DNA of 64,000 bases, taken from assembly GCA_016720855.1 (NCBI GenBank), contig JADKJU010000003.1, positions 124,001-188,000 on the forward strand. The letters run 5' to 3'. The position numbers were made by a program, and so were the translations under genes. Below are positions 50,459 to 58,937 of the stretch, piece after piece. Position 1 is the stretch's first letter; every line of letters starts with the position of its first letter. The DNA comes from Betaproteobacteria bacterium. GTDB taxonomy: Bacteria; Pseudomonadota; Gammaproteobacteria; Burkholderiales; Usitatibacteraceae. Under the pieces are notes generated by a model. It was not told where the DNA came from. It made no database searches and was given only the letters and a program-made list of their open reading frames with translations.

Positions 50459-51085
50459 GGCGCGGTTGAAGAACTCCCGCCCGCCGCGGATCGACTGCAC
50501 CCTTTCGATCAGCAGGTCCAGGTGCTCCGGCACGTCCACGAAGTTGAGCCGCTCGCTGTTCACGATGAGGAGCGCACTGTCGCCGTAGTTGTAGAAGTAG
50601 CGCGTGTAGGTATCCGAGATGGCGCGCAGGTAGTCGTCCGAGATGCCCGCCTCGATCGGGTTGCCGCGGCGCCGCAACCGCTCCAGCAGCGTCTCGACTT
50701 TCGCCTGCAGGTAGATGACCAGGTCCGGTGTCGGCGCCTGCGGCTTCACGTGGTCGAAGATGCGCGAATACAGGCCGAACTCGTTGTCATCCAGCGTGAG
50801 GCGGGCGAATAGCGGGTCCTTCTGCAGGGCGAAATCCGCCACCGTGGGCTTGCCGAAGAGGTCGGGCTGGCGCAGCCCCTCGAGCTGGCGCAGGCGCTGG
50901 AAGAGGAAGAAAAGCTGGGTGGAGAGCGCGTGCCGCCGCATGTCGCGGTAGAAGAGCGGCAGGAAGGGATTCGACTCCGGCTCCTCCAGGATCACGCTCG
51001 CGTTCAGCCGCTTGGCGAGCAGCTTCGCGAGGCTGGTCTTGCCGCAGCCGATGGGCCCTTCGACCACGATGAAGCGGTGTTTCAT
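50456..51085 (-). CDS. Deoxynucleoside kinase family protein
   Basis: A 209-residue kinase of the deoxyguanosine/deoxyadenosine kinase fold. P-loop GPIGCGKTSLAKLL, the EPESNPFLP region binding the nucleoside, the FYRDMRRHALSTQLFFL helix and LERLRRRGNPIE lid Arg residues are visible. It phosphorylates deoxynucleosides for salvage. It sits between folK (4-base overlap) and panB, its normal place in Betaproteobacteria. The stop codon is provided by a palindromic repeat. Confidence 0.88.
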   Translation of the reverse strand: MKHRFIVVEGPIGCGKTSLAKLLAKRLNASVILEEPESNPFLPLFYRDMRRHALSTQLFFLFQRLRQLEGLRQPDLFGKPTVADFALQKDPLFARLTLDDNEFGLYSRIFDHVKPQAPTPDLVIYLQAKVETLLERLRRRGNPIEAGISDDYLRAISDTYTRYFYNYGDSALLIVNSERLNFVDVPEHLDLLIERVQSIRGGREFFNRA

Positions 51086-51576
51086 GGCGTGTCCGGCAGC
51101 CTTTCGATGGCCTGGTCGGAAATCCCGTCGCGGAAGGCACAGGCCGGGCCGCGTCCCGGAATGATCGCATCGGGCCACACGTCCAGCAACGGCGCCAGCA
51201 CGAAAGCGCGCTCGTGGGCACGCGGATGCGGGAGCGTGAGGCCGTGCTCGTGCAGCGTAAGGTCGCCATAGAGAACGATGTCGAGGTCGAGCGTGCGCGG
51301 GCCGTTGGGCACGTCGCGCACGCGGCCGTGGCGGCGCTCGATGGCGAGGAGGCTTTCGAGCAGCTCGCGGGGCGCGAGCGCCGTCTCCACCAGCGCGCAG
51401 GCGTTGATGAACGCCGGTTGGTCCCGATAGCCCACGGGTGCCGTTCGATAGAGGGCGGAGCGCGCGAGCAGCCGCGTGGAGGGCAGCGCCCCCACCTCGT
51501 CGAACGCCAGGCGAACGCGCGCCTGCGGGCCGTCGAGGTTGGAACCGAGCGCGATGACGGCGCGCGTCGCGGTCAT
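51082..51576 (-). CDS. folK: 2-Amino-4-hydroxy-6-hydroxymethyldihydropteridine pyrophosphokinase
   Basis: A 164-residue folate-synthesis enzyme: ALGSNLDGP at the start, SALYRTAPVGYRDQPAFINA, and the metal-binding GPRTLDLDIVLYGD, closing with HPRAHERAFVLAPL. It overlaps pcnB upstream and the kinase downstream by 4 bases each. Confidence 0.94.
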   Translation of the reverse strand: MTATRAVIALGSNLDGPQARVRLAFDEVGALPSTRLLARSALYRTAPVGYRDQPAFINACALVETALAPRELLESLLAIERRHGRVRDVPNGPRTLDLDIVLYGDLTLHEHGLTLPHPRAHERAFVLAPLLDVWPDAIIPGRGPACAFRDGISDQAIERLPDTP

Positions 51577-52961
51577 TCGTCCGCGCCCGGCGCCACTTCC
51601 TCGGGAGAGCCGCCGTCGGCGGCACGGCGCTTGCCGCCCCGTCGGCGGCGCTTTTTCTTCGGGCCCTCGTCGGCGTGCAGCATGCGATCACGCTCGTCGC
51701 CGGAAGCATCCTGAAACTGCGCCCACCACTCGGCCGTCTCCAGCGGCGCATTGCCCGCCTGGGCGCGCAACTCGAAGAAATCGTAGGCGGCTCGGAATCG
51801 CGGGTGCTCCAGCAGCCGGAAGGGGCGCGTGCCGCCGCGCTGGGGAAAGCGCGGCTGCAGCAGCCACAGTTCCTTCATGGTGGCGTCGAACCGGCGCGGG
51901 ATGGCCAGCGATTCGCGCTGCGCATCCAGCGCGTCGTGCATCGCCGAATGCAGGGAAGGCGTCGAGGGCTGGCCCTTCTCCTCGAGCTCGTGCCAGCGCC
52001 GTTCCACCCGTCCCCATAGCAGCGCCGCCAGGAGGAATGCAGGCGAGACGGGCCTGTCGTCGCGAAGCCGGTCGTCGGTCGCCTTGAGCGCGGCCATGGC
52101 GAAGGGGCCCGTGGCAGGGTCCTCCAGCGCATCGTCCAGGAGCGGCAGCAACCCATGGTGCAGGTCCAGGTCGCGAAGCCGCTGCACGCAGGCCACCGCG
52201 TTTCCGGAGAGCAGCATCTTCAGGATCTCCTCGAAGAGACGCGCCTGCGGCACGTTCTCGAGAAGGTGCTTCAGGGCGGGGATGGCGGCCGCGGTCCTCG
52301 CTTCGATCGTGAGGCCGAGCTTGGCGGAAAGGCGCGCGGCGCGCAGCATCCTCACCGGATCCTCGCGGTAGCGCGTGGCCGGGTCGCCGATCATCACCAG
52401 CTTCCTGGCGATCAGGTCCTTCACGCCGTTCTGGTAGTCCCAGACCTCCTCCTTCACCGGGTCGTAGAAGAGCGCGTTCACCGTGAAGTCGCGGCGCACG
52501 GCATCCTCGGCCTGGGAGCCGAAGACGTTGTCGGAGAGGACGCGCCCATGCACGTCCTGCTTGTCCTTCTCGTCGTCCGACTCGGGGTCCTTGGTGGTGA
52601 AGTGCGCGCGATACGTGGAGACCTCCACGGTTTCCGCGCCCCACATGACGTGCACGATCTGGAAGCGCCGCCCGATGATGCGGGAGCGACGGAAGAGGGA
52701 ACGCACCTCGTCCGGGTGGGCGCTGGTGGCCACGTCGAAGTCCTTGGGCTGCATGCCGAGCAGGACATCGCGCACGGCGCCTCCGACGATGAACGCCGTG
52801 TGTCCCGCGCGCTGCAGCTCCTCGCAGGTCTTTCTCGCCCCGCGGCTGATGTGCTCCTTGCGGATGTGGTGCTTGTCGGGGCCGTAGATGACGGGGCCGG
52901 ACTCGTGCGTGGCCGGCCTGGCGCCGCGGCCGAAGACCCGGGAGATGAATTTCTTGATCAT
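51573..52961 (-). CDS. pcnB: Poly(A) polymerase I
   Basis: A 462-residue nucleotidyltransferase-superfamily enzyme. The N-terminal catalytic domain has GGAVRDVLLG and DFDVATSA (the two Asp residues), then RRDFTVNALFYDP and EDPVRMLRAARLSAKLG. The C-terminal tail is a Lys/Arg-rich stretch (KKKRRRRGGKRR) that helps bind RNA, followed by an acidic end. The start at 52961 (MIKKFISRVFG) is the usual one. It adds 3' poly(A) to RNA and aids decay. It is coupled to the HAD gene by a 4-base overlap. Confidence 0.94.
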   Translation of the reverse strand: MIKKFISRVFGRGARPATHESGPVIYGPDKHHIRKEHISRGARKTCEELQRAGHTAFIVGGAVRDVLLGMQPKDFDVATSAHPDEVRSLFRRSRIIGRRFQIVHVMWGAETVEVSTYRAHFTTKDPESDDEKDKQDVHGRVLSDNVFGSQAEDAVRRDFTVNALFYDPVKEEVWDYQNGVKDLIARKLVMIGDPATRYREDPVRMLRAARLSAKLGLTIEARTAAAIPALKHLLENVPQARLFEEILKMLLSGNAVACVQRLRDLDLHHGLLPLLDDALEDPATGPFAMAALKATDDRLRDDRPVSPAFLLAALLWGRVERRWHELEEKGQPSTPSLHSAMHDALDAQRESLAIPRRFDATMKELWLLQPRFPQRGGTRPFRLLEHPRFRAAYDFFELRAQAGNAPLETAEWWAQFQDASGDERDRMLHADEGPKKKRRRRGGKRRAADGGSPEEVAPGADE

Positions 52962-53620
52962 GCGCGCAACCTCAGGATGGGCCAGCCGCGGTCGCGGGCA
53001 TGGCTTTCGAGCGTGGGATCGGGGTCGACCGCCACCGGCTTCGATACCATCTCGAGGAGCGGCAGGTCGTTGTGCGAATCGCTGTAAAACCAAGTCTCGC
53101 CGAAATCCTCGAAGCGCCGGCCCAGCGTCGCCAGCCATTCGTGCAGCCGCGTGATTTTGCCCTCGCGGAAGGAGGGCGTTCCAGTCGGGCGGCCCGTGAG
53201 GCGGCCGTCGGGCGTTTCCTCCACCTCGCACGCGATGAGGTGCTCCACGCCGAGCTCCCTGGCGATGGGCTCCGTGATGAAGCGGTTGGTGGCCGTCACG
53301 ATGGCCTTCAGGGCGTCGCCATGGGAGGCGAGAAGCGCCGGCGTCCCCGCGTGGATGATGGGCCGGATCTTCGCCTCCATGAACCCGCGGTGCCACTCGT
53401 CGATCACCTCTCGCGGGCGCCCGGCGATCGGGGCGAGCTGGAAGTCGAGGTAGTTGTGGATGTCGAGCGTGCCCTGCTTGTAGTGATGGTAGAACCAGTC
53501 GTTCTTGCGCTCGTACACCTCGCGCTCGAGGATGCCGCGCTCGATGAGGTACTGGGCCCAGCAATAGTCGCTGTCGCCGTCGAGGAGCGTGTTGTCCAGG
53601 TCAAAGAGCGCGAGCTTCAC
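52958..53620 (-). CDS. HAD-superfamily hydrolase (phosphoserine phosphatase-like)
   Basis: A 220-residue HAD-IB phosphatase: FDLDNTLLDGDS (nucleophile Asp), IVTATNRFIT (motif II Thr), GKITRLHEWL (motif III Lys) and YSDSHNDLPLLE (motif IV Asp pair). The start GTG at 53620 lies within the hda stop (GTGA), which decides it. Homologues at this place include histidinol-phosphate or phosphoserine phosphatases; the substrate is not certain. Confidence 0.88.
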   Translation of the reverse strand: MKLALFDLDNTLLDGDSDYCWAQYLIERGILEREVYERKNDWFYHHYKQGTLDIHNYLDFQLAPIAGRPREVIDEWHRGFMEAKIRPIIHAGTPALLASHGDALKAIVTATNRFITEPIARELGVEHLIACEVEETPDGRLTGRPTGTPSFREGKITRLHEWLATLGRRFEDFGETWFYSDSHNDLPLLEMVSKPVAVDPDPTLESHARDRGWPILRLRA

Positions 53621-54264
53621 GTGAGTTCGGGTTGCAGCGCCGCCTTCAGGAGCGGCACGGTGATGGGGCGCCCGGTCTCGAGGGAGAACCTGTCGAGGGC
53701 GTCGAGGGCCTGGATCAGCGAGGGCATGTCGCGCCGCGCGTGGGTGAGGAGGTAGGACGCCACTTCCTCGGAAAGCCCGAATCCCCTCGCCCGGGCGTGC
53801 GCCGCGAGCGCGGCACGCTTTTCCTCGTCGGTAAGCGCGAGCACCCGGTAGGTGAGGCCGGTGGCGAGCCGCGTGGCGAGGTCGCGGCGCAGCGCCACGT
53901 CCTTGGGGGCGGCGTGGGCGGAGACGGCGATGAGATCGAAGGCGCGCTCGTTGAAGGCGTTGAATAGCGCCACCTGCCGCGATTCGCCCAGCCGCTCGAC
54001 GTCGTCCAGCACGAGGACGCCGCCCGACTCCGTGCCAAGGTAATCCTCGCCGCGAAGGTACCGGGCGCCCGCGCGTCTTTCCGCGAAGGCCTGCAGCAGG
54101 TGGGTCTTGCCGGCACCCGTCTCGCCCCACAGGTAGAACACGCGCTCCGGAATGCCGGCCAGCGCGGTGCGAACGGCCGCCAGCGGCTCGGCATTGCGGC
54201 CGGGAACGAAGTTCTCGAAGGTGGGCGCGGGGGCTTGGGTGAAATCGAGGAGCAGCTGCCTCAT
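53617..54264 (-). CDS. hda: DnaA regulatory inactivator Hda
   Basis: A 215-residue AAA+ protein related to DnaA but without its DNA-binding domain. The N-terminal QLLLDF is the sliding-clamp-binding motif. It is followed by Walker A GETGAGKTHLLQ, Walker B VLVLDDVERL and an Arg-rich sensor region near RRDLATRLA. It stimulates ATP hydrolysis by DnaA to prevent re-initiation. It is the first gene of the run down to panD and divergent from nadA. Confidence 0.9.
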   Translation of the reverse strand: MRQLLLDFTQAPAPTFENFVPGRNAEPLAAVRTALAGIPERVFYLWGETGAGKTHLLQAFAERRAGARYLRGEDYLGTESGGVLVLDDVERLGESRQVALFNAFNERAFDLIAVSAHAAPKDVALRRDLATRLATGLTYRVLALTDEEKRAALAAHARARGFGLSEEVASYLLTHARRDMPSLIQALDALDRFSLETGRPITVPLLKAALQPELT

Positions 54265-54440
54265 CGGGACTCCCCTGGGCCGGCGCCGCGACGCAGGGTT
54301 GCGTCGCCCGGCTTGGCCCGGGCGCGCCCCGCGGAGGGCCGGCGGAACGCTTTGATTGCGAAGCGGATTCTATCACGCGCCCGGCGCGGACCACGAACGA
54401 TTTCCCTATGGCAGAATCGAATGGTTACCGGAGAATCCGA

Positions 54441-55526
54441 ATGGCCGTCGCTGCCCCCATCCAGATCCGTTTCGAGCGCTTCGATGGCGCCTTGGGCATT
54501 GCGCCCGCCCAGCCCCCGCGCGAGGTCACGCCGGAGGAAAAGCCCGCCCTCATCCGGCGGATCAGGGAGCGCCTGAACGCCCTCGATGCGGTGCTGGTCG
54601 CGCACTATTACGTCCACCCGGACCTGCAGGACCTCGCGCAGGAGTCGGGCGGCACCGTTTCGGATTCGCTCGAGATGGCGCGCTTCGGTCATGCGCACCC
54701 GGGCAAGACCATCGTGGTCGCCGGAGTGCGTTTCATGGGCGAGACGGCCAAGATCCTCAATCCGGAAAAGCGCGTCCTCATGCCGGATCTCGCGGCCGAA
54801 TGCTCTCTGGATCTCGCGTGTCCCGCGGACGACTTCACGAAATTCTGCGACGCGAACCCCGACCGTGTCGTGGTGGTCTATGCCAACACCAGCGCCGCGG
54901 TGAAGGCGCGGGCCGACTGGATGGTCACCTCCTCCATCGCCGAGAAGATCGTGGCGCACCTGCATGCCCAGGGGAAGAAGGTCCTGTTCGCCCCGGACAA
55001 GCACCTGGGCGATTACATCCGGCGGGTGACAGGCGCGGACATGCTGCTGTGGAACGCCTCCTGCGTCGTACACGAGGAATTCAAGGCGCAGCAGCTCGAG
55101 GAGCTGAAGCTGAAACATCCGGGCGCCAAGATTCTCGTGCACCCGGAATCGCCGGCCAGCGTGATCGCGATGGCCGATTGCGTGGGCTCGACCACCGGCA
55201 TCATCCAGGCGGCGCAGCGGCTGGGCGCGAAGGAGTACATCGTGGCCACGGACGGCGGCATCATCCACCAGATGAGGAAGCGCCTGCCGGGCGTCACCTT
55301 CATCGAGGCGCCCACCGCCGGCAAGGGCGCCACCTGCCAGAGCTGCGCGCACTGCCCATGGATGGCGATGAACGGCCTGCACAACCTGCTGGACGTGCTC
55401 GAGACGGGGAAGAACGAGATCCACGTCGATCCCGCGCTCGGCAAGCGCGCCAGCGTGTCCATCCAGCGCATGCTCGATTTCGCGAAGCTCCACCTTCCCG
55501 CCCTGAAGGGCAGCGGCGATGCGTGA
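54441..55526 (+). CDS. nadA: Quinolinate synthase
   Basis: A 361-residue iron-sulfur enzyme condensing iminoaspartate and dihydroxyacetone phosphate in NAD synthesis. Blocks are AHYYVHPDLQDLA, VVAGVRFMGETAKIL, AECSLDLACPAD, WNASCVVHEEF and HPESPASV. The cluster Cys residues fall in AECSL, NASCV and TCQSCAHCPWM. An ATG 33 bases upstream is in frame but lacks a ribosome site; GGAG precedes 54441, so that start is preferred. No nadB is adjacent. Confidence 0.94.
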   Translation: MAVAAPIQIRFERFDGALGIAPAQPPREVTPEEKPALIRRIRERLNALDAVLVAHYYVHPDLQDLAQESGGTVSDSLEMARFGHAHPGKTIVVAGVRFMGETAKILNPEKRVLMPDLAAECSLDLACPADDFTKFCDANPDRVVVVYANTSAAVKARADWMVTSSIAEKIVAHLHAQGKKVLFAPDKHLGDYIRRVTGADMLLWNASCVVHEEFKAQQLEELKLKHPGAKILVHPESPASVIAMADCVGSTTGIIQAAQRLGAKEYIVATDGGIIHQMRKRLPGVTFIEAPTAGKGATCQSCAHCPWMAMNGLHNLLDVLETGKNEIHVDPALGKRASVSIQRMLDFAKLHLPALKGSGDA

Positions 55527-55557
55527 GCCAACGGCCCCGGCGAGACGAGAAATTCCG

Positions 55558-56244
55558 ATGCCGCGACTGATGACCGCGCTGCTCGTGGCTGGAGCTCCCT
55601 TCCTGCCTCTTGCCGCAGCGGAGCAGGCACCCGAAGTCCCGCTATACGTCGAGGGCAGAATGCTGATCCTGGTGTCGCCCACCTATCCCACCGACGAACT
55701 GGCGAAGGGACACGGCGCGACGGTGGACGTCTCCGGGACGATCGGCACCGATGGGCTCCTGAAGAATGTGCGCATCGAGGCGAGCCCGGCGGGAGAAGCA
55801 TTCGAGGCTGCGGTCATGGACGTGGTGCCGCTCTGGCGGCTGCAGCCGCGCATCGCCTCGCCGGGCTGCGGCGCGGCCGACACCGAGGGCCACGTCACGA
55901 TCTGGTTCGAGATCGCCGACGGAAAGCCGAAGGTGAGCTACGGAACGCGCCCGCCGGCCGGGGCCGTCGCGCCCGGGATCTTCACCGACCGCAAGCCTGT
56001 CCACATGGTCGCCCCGCTCTATCCGAAGAAGCTCGCGGCGGATCCGAAGACACCGAAGGCGATCCTGCAGGTGGCCTATGTGGCCGTCGGCGACGATGGA
56101 AGCGTCACCGGCGTGACCGTCGCCCCCATGCTCTATTACCGGGAGTTCGAGCCGCTGCTCTGGGCAGCCATCCGGCAATGGAAATACGCACCGCAGGACC
56201 GCCCCTGGTGCGGCGAGGTGCGCCTCCAGATGGGCCTCGACTGA
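55558..56244 (+). CDS. Secreted protein with TonB C-terminal-like domains
   Basis: A 228-residue protein with a signal peptide (MPRLMTALLVAGAPFLPLAAA). Two segments resemble TonB_C folds: TYPTDELAKGHGATVDVSGTI...DVVPLWRLQP (about 40-105) and PLYPKKLAADPKTPKAILQVA...LLWAAIRQWKYAP (about 145-215). TonB itself has one such domain and a membrane anchor, absent here. It may be a free periplasmic protein of the energy-transducer-like group. It follows nadA by 31 bases. Function unknown. Confidence 0.75.
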   Translation: MPRLMTALLVAGAPFLPLAAAEQAPEVPLYVEGRMLILVSPTYPTDELAKGHGATVDVSGTIGTDGLLKNVRIEASPAGEAFEAAVMDVVPLWRLQPRIASPGCGAADTEGHVTIWFEIADGKPKVSYGTRPPAGAVAPGIFTDRKPVHMVAPLYPKKLAADPKTPKAILQVAYVAVGDDGSVTGVTVAPMLYYREFEPLLWAAIRQWKYAPQDRPWCGEVRLQMGLD

Positions 56245-56348
56245 AGAGGGACCCGTCCCCCTGAACGTCGCCCCGCGGAGCCGCGCTCAAGGGTATGTCC
56301 CTCAATTCCGGTAGAATTTCGGTCTGAATTCCCTCCGGAAGCGCCGCC

Positions 56349-57389
56349 GTGACCGCTGCCCCGACCCCCCTGACCTACCGAGATTCCGGCGTCGACATCG
56401 ACGCGGGCGACGAACTGGTCGAACGCATCAAGCCGTTTGCCAGGCGCACGATGCGCCCGGAAGTCCTGGGCGGACTCGGCGGCTTCGGCGCCCTGGTCGA
56501 GGTTTCGAAGAAGTTCAAGAACCCGGTGATGGTCTCCGGCACGGATGGCGTGGGCACCAAGCTCAAGCTCGCCTTCCGCATGAAGAAGCACGACACCATC
56601 GGCATCGACCTGGTCGCCATGAGCGTGAACGACATCCTCGTCACCGGCGCCGAACCGATCTTCTTCCTCGACTACTTCGCCTGCGGACAATTGCGCGTGG
56701 ACGTGGCCGCCAGCGTCGTGAAGGGCATTGCCGACGGCTGCGTGCAGGCCGGGTGCGCACTCATCGGCGGCGAGACGGCCGAGATGCCGGGCCTCTACGA
56801 CCCGAACGAATACGACCTTGCCGGCTTCGCGGTGGGCCTCGTGGAGAAGGACCGCATCATCGATGGCAGCACCATCGTCCCAGGCGACACCGTCGTGGGC
56901 CTCGCCTCCAGCGGCGCGCACTCCAACGGCTATTCGCTGGTGAGGAAGATCCTCGCCGTCACGGGCACGGAGCTGGACGAGCCCTTCGACGGCCGCACCA
57001 TCGGAGAGGCGCTCCTCGAACCCACGCGCATCTACGTGAAGCCGGTGCTTGCCGTGATCGAGAAGCTGCCGGTCAAGGGCGTGGCGCACATCACCGGCGG
57101 CGGGCTCACGGAGAACGTGCCGCGCATGCTTCCCGCGAACACCGCCGCGCGCCTCGACAAATCGCGCTGGCCTCGCCCCGCCGTCTTCGCCTGGCTGCAG
57201 GAGCAGGGCAACGTCCCCGAGGCCGAGATGCACCGCACGTTCAACTGCGGCATCGGCATGGTTCTGGTGGTGGCCAAGGAGCACGCAAAGGCCGCCATCG
57301 CCACGCTAGGCATCCACGGCGTGCCGGCGTGGGAAGTGGGCAGCATCGTCGCGCGCACCGGCGAGGAGCCGCAGGCCGCAGTCGTTTGA
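56349..57389 (+). CDS. purM: Phosphoribosylformylglycinamidine cyclo-ligase
   Basis: A 346-residue purine-synthesis enzyme (AIR synthetase). Motifs are YRDSGVDIDAGDELV at the start, SGTDGVGTKLKLAF, GIDLVAMSVNDILVTGAEPIFFLDY, GGETAEMPGLY, GLASSGAHSNGYSLVRKI and HITGGGLTENVPRML. The start is GTG at 56349. A TAGAAT -10-like box is at 56312-56317. The next gene, purN, would normally follow in one operon but is separated by a 181-bp inverted repeat. Confidence 0.95.
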   Translation: MTAAPTPLTYRDSGVDIDAGDELVERIKPFARRTMRPEVLGGLGGFGALVEVSKKFKNPVMVSGTDGVGTKLKLAFRMKKHDTIGIDLVAMSVNDILVTGAEPIFFLDYFACGQLRVDVAASVVKGIADGCVQAGCALIGGETAEMPGLYDPNEYDLAGFAVGLVEKDRIIDGSTIVPGDTVVGLASSGAHSNGYSLVRKILAVTGTELDEPFDGRTIGEALLEPTRIYVKPVLAVIEKLPVKGVAHITGGGLTENVPRMLPANTAARLDKSRWPRPAVFAWLQEQGNVPEAEMHRTFNCGIGMVLVVAKEHAKAAIATLGIHGVPAWEVGSIVARTGEEPQAAVV

Positions 57390-57396
57390 GGCAGAG

Positions 57397-57577
57397 GATC
57401 GGGTCAGGAAAATAGAAATTGTGGGTGCGTTTTTTTTATTTTCGGCCAGGTTGATTTGCGTCGGACATCTCGGCTCGAAGCCATGTCGAGGCGTCACCGG
57501 CATCGAAGTAGGTGGCACGTTCATCTGGCCGAAAATAAAAAAAACACACCCACAATTTCTATTTTCCTGACCCGATC
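57397..57577. repeat. 181-bp element with 52-bp near-perfect terminal inverted repeats
   Basis: The left arm (57397-57448, GATCGGGTCAGGAAAATAG...TTTTCGGCCA) and right arm (57526-57577) are reverse complements except for one position. They enclose 77 bases. The arms contain runs of T and A and an AT content well below the surrounding GC. It has no transposase and no obvious target duplication. It sits 7 bases after purM and 27 before purN. A MITE-like element or domesticated hairpin are both possible. Confidence 0.9.
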
Positions 57578-57604
57578 CCAGCCACGCCTTCCGCCCCCGC
57601 GCCC

Positions 57605-58246
57605 ATGAAATCAGCCGTCATCCTCATCTCCGGCCGCGGCAGCAACATGCAGGCCCTGGTCGAGGCGCAGCCCGGGCTCGACTTTCGCGCGGTGATCTCC
57701 AACCGCCCGGCCGCCGCGGGCATCGGGTGGGCTGCGGCGCGGGGAATCGAGACGCGCGTCGTGGACCACAAAGCCTACGCGTCCCGCGAAGCTTTCGATG
57801 CCGCGCTGGCGCAGGTGGTTGACGCGTTTGCTCCGGATTACCTGTTTCTCGCGGGCTTCATGCGCATCCTCACCGCCGGGTTCATCAACCGCTATCCGCG
57901 CAGCATCCTGAACATCCATCCCTCGCTCCTGCCCCTGTTCCCGGGCCTCGACACCCACCGACGCGCGATCGAGGCCGGGGTGAAGCTGCACGGCGCGACG
58001 GTGCACTTCGTCACGCCGGCGCTCGACCACGGGCCGATCCTGGTGCAGGCAGCGGTGCCGGTGCTGGACGCCGATACGCCGGAGGCGCTGGCCGGTCGGG
58101 TGCTGGCCCAGGAGCACCGCATCTACCCGCAGGCGGCCCGGTGGCTCGCCCAGGGGCGCGTGGAATTCCGGGATGCGGATGTCGTCCAGGTGCGTGGTTC
58201 GGGCGTTAGTACGGATTGGGCCATCGCCCCCCGGGATCCTTCATGA
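57605..58246 (+). CDS. purN: Phosphoribosylglycinamide formyltransferase
   Basis: A 213-residue enzyme (GART) of purine synthesis using formyl-tetrahydrofolate. It has ILISGRGSNMQAL, the catalytic Asn/His region LNIHPSLLPLFPGLDTH, GATVHFVTPALDHGPILVQ with the Asp, and the usual length. It is coupled by ATGA with the next gene. Confidence 0.94.
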   Translation: MKSAVILISGRGSNMQALVEAQPGLDFRAVISNRPAAAGIGWAAARGIETRVVDHKAYASREAFDAALAQVVDAFAPDYLFLAGFMRILTAGFINRYPRSILNIHPSLLPLFPGLDTHRRAIEAGVKLHGATVHFVTPALDHGPILVQAAVPVLDADTPEALAGRVLAQEHRIYPQAARWLAQGRVEFRDADVVQVRGSGVSTDWAIAPRDPS

Positions 58247-58935
58247 AAGCCGTCGCCGCCCTGCTCGCCAGTTGCCTCGCACTACCCACGCTCGCCATCC
58301 CGACACAGATCGAGGCGGAATACCGGATCTCGGCCGGCGGCATGCCTATCGCGCGCGTGGTTGAAACCTATGTACGCAAGGGCGACACCTATCGCATCGA
58401 AAGCACGACGCGCGCCGAGGGCGTGCTGAAGCTCTTCCGCGACGAAACCGTCGTCGTGACCAGCGAGGGGCGATTCGGGCCCGCAGGACTGGTGCCGCTG
58501 CGCTTCGAGCAGCAGCGCTCCGGGGACCGCAGCCGCGATATCCGTGCCGCCTTCGACTGGGAAAAGTCCGTGCTCCGCTCCGCCTATCGAGGCGAGGAGA
58601 CGACGCATGCGCTCCCGCCCGGCACCCAGGATCGCCTGTCGATCATGTACCAGTTCATGAACGTGACGCGCAGCGGAACGGAAGTGCACATGCACATGTC
58701 CAACGGGCGGAAGGTGGAGTCCTATTCGTATCGCCTGATGGACGAGCCGCGGCTCAGCACGCCGGCGGGCGAATTCGCCACCTTGCACTACGAGCGCGTC
58801 ACGGAGAGCGCCCGGGAAGCGCGAGCACAGCTCTGGCTTGCCAGCGAGCGCTTCAATCTTGCCGTGCGCGTTGTCTTCGAGGACGCCAACGGCCTCAAGC
58901 TCGACCAGACGCTCGTGAACCTCACGACCCGCTAG
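58243..58935 (+). CDS. DUF3108-family periplasmic protein
   Basis: A 230-residue protein with a signal peptide (MKAVAALLASCLALPTLA), then the DUF3108 pattern of beta strands: IEAEYRISAGGMPIARVVET, FDWEKSVLRS, QDRLSIMYQF and FNLAVRVVFED. Function unknown. The start at 58243 overlaps the purN stop. A second, longer DUF3108 protein follows 2 bases after its stop, so both belong to one unit. Confidence 0.82.
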   Translation: MKAVAALLASCLALPTLAIPTQIEAEYRISAGGMPIARVVETYVRKGDTYRIESTTRAEGVLKLFRDETVVVTSEGRFGPAGLVPLRFEQQRSGDRSRDIRAAFDWEKSVLRSAYRGEETTHALPPGTQDRLSIMYQFMNVTRSGTEVHMHMSNGRKVESYSYRLMDEPRLSTPAGEFATLHYERVTESAREARAQLWLASERFNLAVRVVFEDANGLKLDQTLVNLTTR

Positions 58936-58937
58936 CC

